A DNA stretch of 64,000 nt from Telopea speciosissima (taxonomy: Eukaryota > Streptophyta > Magnoliopsida > Proteales > Proteaceae). How positions within the stretch are numbered: position 1 is the first letter of the stretch; each line of letters opens with the position of its first letter. Shown one piece after another: positions 45,590-55,729 of the stretch. Under the pieces are notes generated by a model that ran no database searches, was not told where the DNA came from, and was given only the letters and a program-made list of their open reading frames with translations. Location of the stretch: assembly GCF_018873765.1 (NCBI RefSeq), contig NC_057925.1, positions 12,411,568 to 12,475,567 of the forward strand. The letters are read 5' to 3'. A program made the translations under genes and the position numbers.

Positions 45590-45935
45590 ATGGTGGGGGA
45601 ACAAAGTTGCAAAGTGAGCCGGTGAGAGTGGGAGAAACAGTGAGTCAGGAGCAGAGAGCAGCCTTGACACATTGATTTGCCCATCAAGGAATCGGTTTCT
45701 CCATCAATCTGAGGCAAGCATCGTTGTAGAAATAATTACAGTTCTTGGTTATGAGATTGTAATTGTTGCTTGTGTATTCCTCTGCTAGCTTCTCGATTAA
45801 TGCTCGGACCTCTTTGGGACCTAAATCTTGTCTCCCAATCAGGATTGATTTTCCATAAGTGATATCCAGGACATTGCTTTGGAACACGTTCAAAGATCAC
45901 CATAGTGGGAAAATCATGTGCCAAAATGAATGTTC
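45590..45935 (-). pseudogene. DeSI-like PPPDE peptidase pseudogene fragment
   Basis: Read on the minus strand it gives AHDFPTMVIFE and VPKQCPGYHLW in one frame. A second frame then gives YGKSILIGRQDLGPKEVRAL, EKLAEEYTSNNYNLITKNCN and CLRLMEKPIP, and a worn SLCNFVPPP. This order is that of plant DeSI-like cysteine peptidases (desumoylating isopeptidase fold). Both the histidine (AHDFP) and the cysteine (KNCN) of the catalytic pair are visible, but frames change between them and a stop follows PIP. The N-terminal exon is absent. It lies squeezed between copia 2 and copia 3 and is most likely a dead gene piece. 45334-45589 and 45936-45967 show nothing further. Confidence 0.7.
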
Positions 45936-46425
45936 GACCTCTTAAACTAAAGACTATTCCACCCTTTTGAAGTTTGAGTCTAGGGGCAAATAGGTCTTTT
46001 ACTGTAGTTTATTTCAGTCTTTTGTTATGTCGGTTTGATGTAGCTGCTCCCTTTTTATCTCGACATACTGTAGTTTGGTTTGTTACCTGCTTCTTGAGTT
46101 GACTTGTACTGCCTTACAAGTGTTTGAAGAATTGCTTGAACCGGCTGCTGCTGCCCTTACTTTTTTTTTTTTTTTAAGATCCTTCTCTTATTATGGCTGA
46201 TACAAAGACTTCCACCGATAATGTCAATGTTCAAATTACTTATATAAAGCGCAAGGGGAGTTCTAATTATCTACTGTGGGCCCAAGCTGTCCGTGTTTAC
46301 ATTATGGCTAAGGATAAACTTAGCTACATTACCTCTACACCTCTAGCACCCGATTCTAAGGACTACAGTACCTGGGCGAAGGAGAATGCCATTATCTTAA
46401 TTTGGTTATGGAACAGCATGGAGCC

Positions 46426-46901
46426 GCCCCAATCAGTGACAAGCTCCGAGAGAGTCGCGTAAGGTGGTTTGGTCATATTCAACGGAGGCCTAGGGACGCC
46501 CTAGTAAGGAGGAGTGATATGATCCCGATTGAAGGAGCTAAAAGACCTAGGGGCAGGCTTAAAAAGACCATAGGGGAAGTGGTGAGGAAGGACATGCATA
46601 GCCTAGGTCTTGTACCTACTATGACTTCAGATAGGGCCTATGGGAGGGCAAGGATCTAGGTAGCAGACCCCATTTAGCTGAGATTCTCCTGTTGTGCTGG
46701 GTTGGGCTTCTTTCCTCTTACTATCTTTCATCTTACATATTGCATCTTTCACTTGTGATTTTCCACTTTCCATTTTGTATCTAGTATCATATTGCATCTT
46801 TCCTCAGTTTCCATTTCTTCTTTTATATTGCATCCTTTGTTGTGTTTGGATCTATGTAGCCGACCCCATTAAGTTGGGATAAGGATGAGTTTGTTGTTGT
46901 T
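46426..46901 (+). mobile_element. RTE-type LINE 3' fragment inside copia 3
   Basis: A well-preserved RTE C-terminus (RVRWFGHIQRRPRDALVRRS, then KDMHSLGLVPTMTSDRAYGR), stop, 3' UTR, and the end GTAGCCGACCCCATTAAG...GGGATAAG followed by a TTGTTGTTG tail. Flanked by GAACAGCATGGAGCC (46411-46425) and GAATAACATGGAGCC (46902-46916), a 15-bp target duplication with two differences. Confidence 0.88.
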
Positions 46902-46993
46902 GAATAACATGGAGCCAGATATTGCTGCCAATGTCATGTTTCACACCACTGCTAAAGGAGTGTGGAATGACTTGAAGGAGACATACTCTCAGA

Positions 46994-47505
46994 TAGGGGT
47001 GCAAGTTTGGCCCTGTCGGCCCGAACCCGCTTTGAGCCCGAACAGGGCCTGGGCTGAGATGTTTGGCCCTGAGTCAGGGTCAGGTCAGGTAGGGTTGAGG
47101 CCTCGGGCTAAGCTTGGCCCAGCCTGGCCTGACCCTAATTTAAGTTATACTATAAAATATATATTGATATAATATATACATTATAAAATTTAAACGTCAC
47201 CCACATTTTGTTATATAATATATTATATATGAAGACAATAAGTGATATAATACATTTTATTATAGTTTTATTTTATGTAAAATTGATAATGTTCTCCCCG
47301 TCCCATTCCAGCTCATGCATTTCTTTCCCTCTCCCCATGATCAGGGCCAATCATGGTCAGCCTGGCCCGACCCTGAGGGCGGGTCAGGGTTGGATTTTTT
47401 TGGCCCTGAGTCAGGGTCGGGTTTGGCCTGGGCCCAGCTAAGGGGACTTAGGGTTGGGCTAGGATTCTATAAAGCCCGGCCCAACCCGACCCTGTTGCAG
47501 CCCTA
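46994..47505. mobile_element. Non-autonomous hAT-like element (TGCAAG family) inside copia 3
   Basis: Ends TAGGGGTGCAAGTTTGG and TTGCAGCCCTA, like the copy at 6743-7396. Flanks CTCTCAGA (46986-46993) and CTCTTAGG (47506-47513) are a worn 8-bp duplication. The interior is GGGTCAGG/GGCCTGG-rich with an A/T core. Confidence 0.78.
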
Positions 47506-47822
47506 CTCTTAGGAGAAGAGTATGACACGTATTTATGACCTCTATGAGAAGTTGTTCCAATTCCAACAATCTGACAAGTCTCTCCAAGAGTATTACAGTG
47601 TTTTTAAGGGCATGGTTGAAGAATCAAATGTGTTCCAGCCCCTTACCACTAATATTGAGAAGTTAAAGGCCCAATGAAACGAATTTTTTGTCTCCAAATT
47701 CTTGGCTGGTTTGAATCCTAGTCTGAGGACTGTAAAAGGACATCTACTTGCTGGTGAATCGGTTCCTACTTTGAATGATACCTATTCAAGACTGTAGCAT
47801 ATTATTTCTCCTAGTTCCAAGC

Positions 47823-48871
47823 ATAGTTTGAAATCTCGCGAGATCTCGCCGAGATTCTCGGTTTTCCAATTTCCCGAGTCGAGATGGCCTACGAAAGTTA
47901 AAATGTCAATATCTCTCCGAGATCTCTCCGAGATCCGAGATTTCGGCTAGATCTCTCCGAGATCTCGGTTTGACATAGGAAAATGCCCATGTAGGTCCTT
48001 TATATGAGTGCCAGATCTCGAGATCTTGCTGGAAATTCTTGGTATACAGATACCTATCTATGCCAGGAACCAAGACAGAGAAGACAGACACTTATTTATG
48101 CCTAATATCATTTATTTCATTTTCTTAAGATATTATTCATATATAAGAAAATACCCCCCCATTTGAATCCAATAAAAATAGTTAAAAAATCAAATTCCAA
48201 AAGGAAAAAAAGTCAACCCCCCAGTTCAAGAACAAAAACTGGATTTTCGGCCATAGGTGCAATTTTCAACTTTCTAGTGCTGGGGTTTTTCTCAAATCTA
48301 AAAATTCCATAAATCTTATTATGGTAAAACATTGCTAAAATCCAAAAGTACGGTAACATATTCATTTGTTTTGATGTCCAAAAAATTATTTTCATTCAGA
48401 GCGATTTTGACAGCATTCGTGCACACTGAATTAAGTTTGACCAGTACATAACTCTTTCAATATAAATCAGATTTTAGCAATCTTGGACTTGTTGGAAAGC
48501 TATGTTTTGAAAGCTTTCCAACAAGCCCAATATTGCTTAAATCTGATTTATATTGAAGGAGTTATTTAGGCATAAATAAAACTGTTTGTCATGTGTCTGT
48601 CCTGGTTTCTAGAATAAGTAAGTGTTTGTCCTGCTTTCCCACTAACTGAAACTCCTATTTGGACTTTGTTTTTACAAAATCTAATAATGCCATTGTGTTT
48701 AAATGGCCTAAAATAGGTTGTTTTCCAATTTTTAGACCCAAAAGAGGTCTAAAACTCACCGAGATGGGCTTCCGAGTCTGAAAAAAAAAATGCACAAACT
48801 GGCGAGATCTGGGCCCAACTTGATTTTTTGCTGGGCCGAGATGGCTCTGAGACCCGAGTTTTCGAACCTTG
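47823..48871. mobile_element. Mutator-like element inside copia 3, perfect 9-bp target duplication
   Basis: GTTCCAAGC stands on both sides (47814-47822 and 48872-48880). Ends ATAGTTTGAAATCTCG and (reversed) AAGGTTCGAAAACTCG are imperfect inverted copies rich in CGAGATCTCG motifs. No transposase. A 54-bp-arm hairpin lies inside at 48448-48565. Confidence 0.78.
48448..48565. repeat. Near-perfect hairpin, 54-bp arms, 10-nt loop
   Basis: Arms 48448-48501 and 48512-48565 pair with about four mismatches around the loop at 48502-48511. The shape is that of a young foldback or a small-RNA precursor. No coding. Confidence 0.85.
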
Positions 48872-50737
48872 GTTCCAAGCCTGATACCAACCCCAAGGAA
48901 AATTCTGCTTTTACTACTACCAGAGGCCCTAGTAGAGGCCGTGGTTCAGGAGGAGGACGTGGCTTTGGTGTCGTGATTCAGGTGGACAACACATTGATAA
49001 AGCTGCCCGACTGTGTTCTTATTGTGGGAAGACAAATCATACTGTTGAGACATGCTGGTCCAAGCATGGGAAACCAGAATGGGCTCAAAACTTGGCCAAT
49101 CATGCAACTCCTGAAGATGGTTCTGACTTAGTTGCACCTAGTGATACGAAACCTGGTCCAACCATGGGAGATTCATCTTCTCACCTTCGTGATGAGGTTC
49201 ATAAACTGATGCGCCCTATAAAGAGTCTAGAGTCATCCACTTCCACTACTGGGGCATCTACTTCCACTGCCACATGGACTCATACAGGTATACCTGCTTT
49301 CCTTTCGACCACCTCCACACCCTGGATCATTGATTCTGGGGCTTCCACCCACATGACTGGTAAGTCATCTATTTTTAGTTCTATTTCATCTAATTCTCAC
49401 ACTCCTGTTATTATGACCAATGGTTCCTCCACACCTGTTACTGGGCATGGCACTGTTTGTTTTAATTCTAACCTTTTTCTTTCTTCCGTATTATATGTTC
49501 CTCAATTTCCCTGAAGTCTTCTTTCAGTTAGCCAACTTACTAAAAATTTGAATTGCTTCGTCTGCTTCTGCTGCAGCTTCCACTGTTGGTGGAGAGTCTC
49601 CTTTTCAATAGCATTGTCGGCTAGGACATTTATCTTTGTCTAGATTAAAAATTTTATTTCCGCAGTTTAAATCTTTAGATAGGTTAGAGTGTGAGGGCTG
49701 CGAGTTGGTTAAGCATCATCGTGCTACTTATCCATCTCGCCCTACGCCCCGTAGTACGTCTTTATTTTCTTTAGTACATTCAGATGTATGGGGTCCTTGT
49801 GCAAATAATAGACATGGTTTTCGGTATTTTGTCACTTTTGTGGATGACCATTCCAGAACTATATGGTTGTATTTCTTAAAGGATCGGTCTGAAAAATTAC
49901 ATGTTTTCCAAAGTTTTTGCAATGAAATAAAGACTCAGTTTAATGCTTCCGTTAAAATTTTTAAGTCTAATAATGCTTTGGAATTTGTTCAAAATGGGAT
50001 CTCTTCTTTTTGTATTGCTAATGGGATGATTCACCAAACTAGTTGTTCCTATACCCCTCAACAGAATGGGGTAGCGGAACGCAAGAATAGGCATTTACTT
50101 GAGGTCACCCGGGCTCTCATACAATCATACTGCATATACAGGTGCCCAAACATTTTTGGTGTGATGCAGTCCTTACTGCTTGTTTTTTATTAACCGAATG
50201 CCTTCATCTGTACTTGCTGATAAATCCCCTTTTTCTATTTTATTTCCCGACTTACCAATTTTCAGCTTGCCTCCTCGGGTTTTTGGATGTGTTTGCATTG
50301 TTCATAATCTTCATCTCCCTGGTGATAAGTTAAACCCTAGGTCAACCAAATGTATCTTCCTGGGTTACTCTCGGACCCAAAAAGGATATTGGTGTTATGA
50401 TCCTTTGACCCGGAGGCAACTTGTTAGTGCGGATGTCACCTTCTTTGAAGGTACATCTTATTTTTCTAGTCAGTCCGACTTGTTAGATAATCCGTTAATT
50501 GTGTCTGATCCTCCTCCTATTCCGGCTGTTGTCCCTATATCTACCTCTCCACTACAGGTGTATCGGTGCAAGAGGCATGTTGAGTAGCTCAATACAGATA
50601 ATACTGATCCATCTACATCGCTTCCTGTACTGTCATCAGCCTCTGATGGTGATTCTAGCTTACCTGCTCTCCCTGACTTACCAACTGATCTGAATCCTGA
50701 TGAGTTACCTATTGCCACTCGGAAAGGTAAGCGTTCA

Positions 50738-50889
50738 ATATAGTTATCAAGGCGACGCCATGGTGTCCAGGCTCCTTGGTCGCCTTGGATGCCTTTGGCG
50801 CCATGGCGGGCGCCTTGCCGCCATGGCAGTGGCGCCTTAATTTTGACCCTCTAAAACGCCATGGCCGCCTTCCTGCCTTGATAACTATG
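50738..50889. mobile_element. GC-rich palindromic MITE inside copia 3
   Basis: 152 bp with inverted ends ATAGTTATCAAGGCG and CCTTGATAACTAT, packed with GCGCC, CCATGG and GCCGCC motifs. Flanked by GCGTTCA (50731-50737) and GCGCTCA (50890-50896), a probable 7-bp or longer duplication with one difference. It interrupts sequence of the element otherwise rich in A/T. Confidence 0.75.
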
Positions 50890-52550
50890 GCGCTCATGCA
50901 CTCAAAAATCTTTAGTTGTCTATCCTATTGATAAGTTTGTTTCTCTGTCTCATCTTCCATCGTGCCATCATAGTCTTGCTACTTCCTGTCTACCTATACC
51001 ATTCCTCGCACCCATACTGAAGCTCTTGCTATCCCTGCTTGGAAGAAAGCCATGGATGTGGAAATGGATGCCTTACTAACTCGGCGTACATGGGAGTTGG
51101 TGGATTTACCTTCTGGCAAAAACCTGGTCAAGTGTCGGTGGGTATATACTATTAAGTATCATTATGATGGTATTGTCGAGCAGCTTAAAGCCTGTCTAGT
51201 TGCTAAGGGATACACCCAAACCTATGGTGTTGATTATTTCAAGACGTTCTCCTCTGTGGCTAGGTTGAACTCTATTCTCCTCATTATTTCTATAGCTGTG
51301 AATTTTGATTGGCCCTTATACCAGTTGGACATTAAAAATGCCTTTCTTTATGGTAAGTTGCTCGAAGAGGTCTATATGGAGCAACCTCCCGGGTATGTTG
51401 CTCAGGGGGAGAATGGTGGACGTGTGTGTAGGCTATGTAAGGCCATTTATGGGCTGAAACAGTCTCCTCGAGCGTGGTTCGAGAAGTTTAGTTCCGTTGT
51501 GACTGATTATGGTTTCTCTCAGTGTTTTTCAGACCATTCTGTGTTTGTCCGTCGCCAAGGAGAGAAATTGGTGGTACTTGTTGTCTATGTAGATGACATT
51601 ATTGTGTCAGGAAATGATGAGAGTGGGATCAAGGAGGTGAAAAATTACTTACAACAGCATTTTTAGACTAAAGACTTGGGCCAGCTTCACTAATTTCTTG
51701 GGATTGAAGTCATTAGAAGCAAAAAGGGGATTAGCCTGTCCCAAAGAAAGTATGCGTTAGATCTCTTGACCGAAACTAGTATGCTTGCTGCAAAACCAGG
51801 AGATATTCCTATGGATCCCAATCAAAATTTGGTACTGATGATGGTGAGTATCGCAAGGATGTTCATTCCTACAGAAGTTTAGTTGGAAAGCTGTTATACT
51901 TGACTGTCACTAGATCGGATATATCTTATGCTGTTGAGGTTCTTAGCCAGTTCATGCAATCCCCTTGTTGTCTCATTGGGATGCTGCTATTCGGGTCCTT
52001 CGGTATTTGAAGGGTGCTCTTGGGAAGGGGCTTATTTATCGTCCCAATAGACATATGGAGCTTATTGCCTACTCTGATGCAGATTGGGCAGGTTATGCTA
52101 GTGATCGTCGGTCTACCACAGGGTATTGTACGTTTGTTGGGGGAAATTTGGTTACGTTGTGAAGCAAGAAACAGACCACTGTTGCCATGTCCAGTGCTGA
52201 AGCAGAGTACAGAGCTATAGCTCATACTATTGCAGAGTTGATGTGGGTTAGATCTCTCCTTCTTGAGATGGGGTTTCCAGTTCCAACTCCTATGAAGATG
52301 TTTTGAGACAACCAGGCAGCCATCTATATTGCTAGTAATCCAGTCTTTCATGAGAGGACAAAGCATATTGAGGTGGATTGTCACTTTGTTCGCAGTGCCG
52401 TCTTGGAGAAACTGATTGAGACACCTTTTGTCGCTTTGTCTGATCAGCTAGCTGATGTGTTTACCAAATCTTTATTTGCCCCTAGTTTTCTATCTTATTG
52501 TAACAAGCTGAGCATGGATGATATATATGCTCCAGCTTGAGGGGGAGTAT

Positions 52551-52789
52551 TGAAGTTTGAGTCTAGGGGCAGATAGGTCTTTTACTGTAGTTAATTTCAG
52601 TCTTTTGTTATGTCAGGGGCATTACTATCCTTTTATTCTTCTTATTTTGTTATTAATGCTAAAGTAGCTGACCTGCGTGAGAACATACAGTTCTGCGGCA
52701 GGTCCCTTTCTCTCTTGGGATTTGCCTCTCTTCTCTTCTTTCTTCTTCTTCTTCCTCTAATCTGGTTATTAGTTCTTGATATTATAACA
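52551..52789 (+). repeat. 3' LTR of copia 3
   Basis: Starts TGAAGTTTGAGTCTAGG and ends near ATTATAACA. Its first 60 bp match the remaining 5' LTR at 45968-46030. Confidence 0.75.
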
Positions 52790-53171
52790 CACCTCTTGAA
52801 CTAAAAACACAAAATCAAAATGAAACTTTTAACCTAGTGGATCTGGAATATACACAGGAAAAATAGCTAGAAAATGCATGGAATTTTTTTGAAAGATCGT
52901 TTAACTTAAACCTAGTTTTGCAAACAAGTACACACACCTACACAGGGCTGGTGTGTGGCAGGGAGGCCAAGGCATTTTGTGCTGTTATAATCTTGCAAGT
53001 GGTATGGCAACTTTTTCTTACCAAATATCAGTAAAATTATTTGGAATGTCTAGGCCATATAGTTAGACCTTTGCACCCTGACCTCTGGGCCAGAGAAGCC
53101 AGGCCTTCAGTCTGAGGATTAACCTTTTTTTTTTCTGTAAGATAAATTTTCATGCAAAATTTCTATGACAG

Positions 53172-55729
53172 GATCTCAAGGACCAACTCCTGAATATGAC
53201 AAATGAAAGAGATACTTTGCTTGCTGGGGAGGAAGTGCAGTTGACATATATGGTTGAAATGGAAACCCTAAAGAAGAGTTATGATGACATGGTGGGTCAA
53301 ATCAACTTTTATTATGATATTTTAGCACTTAATCATCACCTGATCACCGATAAAATGACTCATGTGTCCCCTTACTTGCAGTTATTGAAGGCCAAATTGG
53401 ATCTGAAGGAATTGACTAAGCATTTGTGTACTCTGGAAGTCAAGATGCAAAATGTGAGTGTATGAAATTATCTAGGGTTTAATAGCTGCATCTTTTACCA
53501 GCAAGTGGCTGTTATAATCCTAAATAGTGTGATGCATTTTGATTTAATGAAACAGCAATATGTCGATTGTAGAGGGCATTATTCTGCTTAAAATAATATC
53601 TAATATATTGTAGGCAATCATTTTAAGTTTTCAAAATTTAAAGATTTTTAAAACATTTTGAATCAGCTGCATATATTAGAAATATAAACTAAAGAAACAC
53701 TTGTCACTATACCATTGGAAACTGATGAAATTATTTTTGGTGTTTTAATCAAATAGTATATTATCATGACATAGAGTGCAACACAGCTCCCGAAGAATAT
53801 GGATTCATAATAGAAAACGGCAGAATACACAAACAAAAACCCAGAACAGCAAGAATAATCAAGGAGAATGTAGATGTATTGGTTGAAAAAAAAAATCAAA
53901 GGAAACACAGAGATCTGCAGACCAGATCTTTGGGGCTGGTTTGAGCACCTGACCTAAAATCAAAGCTCCAATAGCAAAAGAATTATAAATAAAGTCAAGG
54001 TTACAAGCCCCGAGGCCTTTTTATAGTAAGTTAGATCTACAACAACCAATAGAATTATATTATCTGAGATCATAGTTGTAACCCTTGTCCTTCAATACCT
54101 AGTCCACTTATTTAATACAAGAAGCCCCCAGAATAATACTACTAATACTTTTTTATTAAGTAATGAAAGAAATAAAACTATGGCTTATTTGGGTGCTCCT
54201 TATGCTCCTGGATAATATCACCTCAAAAAATCCTTTGGATATGAAATATTGATACAATCGCCTTACCTCAATATCATTATTTGTATATTTCTTTAAGATG
54301 GTTAACTATACTAAAGTATCACCATGTCTATAGCATATACCATTTGCTATCATATCATAGTTATTGTCGTCCAAGCAATATCCTTACAGTTTGTTGACCC
54401 ATATTAATATCTGCAATTGAGTTCTACCAATAGTCTACTTCATTACTTAGTTAACTGATAGAATCCTTTCCTTAGTGTTCCTTCTAGTTGTGGCATTTGG
54501 AGGAAATTTGGCAATTCAGACGTGGCTAATCATTTATTAGCAAAAATTGAGAAACTCAACACGAAGGCAGAAAAGAGATAATAATAACTTGGTCCCGGGC
54601 ATCTACCATTATACCCACAATGAACGGCCATGCAATTGCTATTCATAATGGCAAGGAACATTTGCCTATTTTTAAAACAGATCGTATGGTAGGTCACAAA
54701 TTGGGAGAATTTCTCAATTTTTGCTAATAAATGATTAGCCACAAAAGGATTTTTTTTAAGTGAACGTGTCATAGTTAACTTCTCCCATTTTCTTTTTTCT
54801 TTTGTAAAGACAAAGAAAGATATTCAATTTTCTCTCCTATTTTATTTAGCACGCCAACGAAGAATCAAACTATCACTATATTTACGGAACTTGGACATAC
54901 TTAAAACTGACCCAATTAAGACCGTGGCCACACCTTGATCAAACAGTGATGATGTGGTCAACCCTGGATACGTGGCTGATTTATCAGGGGAAAGGACCAC
55001 GCTAGTCATCTTAGTGTATGGTGTGTAGTGGGTGCGTCTTATTGGCCATTCATCGTATTTATATAAAACCCCCTTCCTTAAATCATGTGTTGGATTTTCC
55101 TCGTATCTGTCTTTTTGAACTTTTTTTCTTACATTAAAATTTTTTATGTATTTTCAAGGCTTCATTTCACCAGGTTGCCAAATTCTTTAAGGATTAAACT
55201 TTACGTGTGAGCAGGGAATCATGGACCTACCTGTGCACAGATTTTGGGCTCATAATTAACTTCCACATGACAGATATGAGGGGGAACAAGAAGGCCTTCC
55301 TTAGTGGGCTGTACTAGAAACCATTCCTCTGAATTATAAAATCAAGTATTTATCAGTTTGAGTGAAAGTAATTTATGTTTACTTGGAGGTTCACAAGCTT
55401 GGTATAGTTCAATTGACTAATTTGACTTATAATTTTTTTTTGTACGTCAGAATAAATTCAAATATCCTTGTTCATGCAATTCTTCTATAATTACTTTACA
55501 GGAGAGATTGAACAACAGTAAGGAAAATGCTAAACTTAGGATGAGGCTCCGGGCAACACAGGCGAAATTAGATGCATTTCGCGGTCGGCACAAGGAGGCA
55601 GTAGATGAGATGGGTTTTATGAACAAGAGATTTGAGGAAGCATCTGCAAAGCTGAAAGAGCAGTTAGCTTCATATGGCCTCGAGGTTCTCCAGCTTAAGA
55701 AGCTGCTTGCTACTGGGAAGGGACAATAG
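53172..55729 (+). CDS. C-terminal two exons of a probable kinesin-like protein (partial gene)
   Basis: Exon A 53172-53453 (acceptor ATGACAG, donor AAT/GTGAGT, 94 codons, phase 0) and exon B 55502-55729 (acceptor TTTACAG, ending in TAG), with an intron of 2,048 bp. Joined in phase they give [16 protein letters not shown]...LEVKMQN then [16 protein letters not shown]...LLATGKGQ, a charged heptad-rich coiled coil with no catalytic domain. The strings [16 protein letters not shown] and [16 protein letters not shown] resemble, from memory, the tail of plant kinesin-like proteins; the exact subfamily is uncertain. Reading frames and splice sites are intact, yet no upstream exon is found in the window; copia 3 ends 380 bp upstream. 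Either a duplicated 3' gene end or a gene with a very large intron. Confidence 0.6.
54522..54742. mobile_element. MITE with perfect 33-bp inverted repeats in the intron
   Basis: 54522-54554 and 54710-54742 are exact reverse complements (GTGGCTAATCATTTATTAGC and onward), enclosing 155 bp. No obvious target duplication. It lies inside the intron of the kinesin-like gene piece. Confidence 0.75.

Larger units (their letters stand above)
45968..52789 (+). mobile_element. Ty1-copia LTR retrotransposon (copia 3), broken, with four nested insertions
   Basis: Plus-strand copia element. Only about 60 bp of the 5' LTR remain (from 45968); the 3' LTR is 52551-52789, after a GGGGGAG polypurine tract. Parts: gag about 46193-47800 (interrupted), zinc knuckle about 49010-49060 (CSYCGKTNHTVETCW), protease about 49310-49500 (WIIDSGASTHMTG), pre-integrase about 49610-49740, integrase about 49770-50150, reverse transcriptase about 51050-51900 with YVDD near 51590, RNase H about 51965-52540. 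Nested in it: RTE end 46426-46901, hAT 46994-47505, Mutator-like 47823-48871, MITE 50738-50889. Setting insertions aside, the coding region has roughly a handful of breaks. The reverse transcriptase block is long and well kept, suggesting moderate age. The primer site is not found. Confidence 0.92.
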
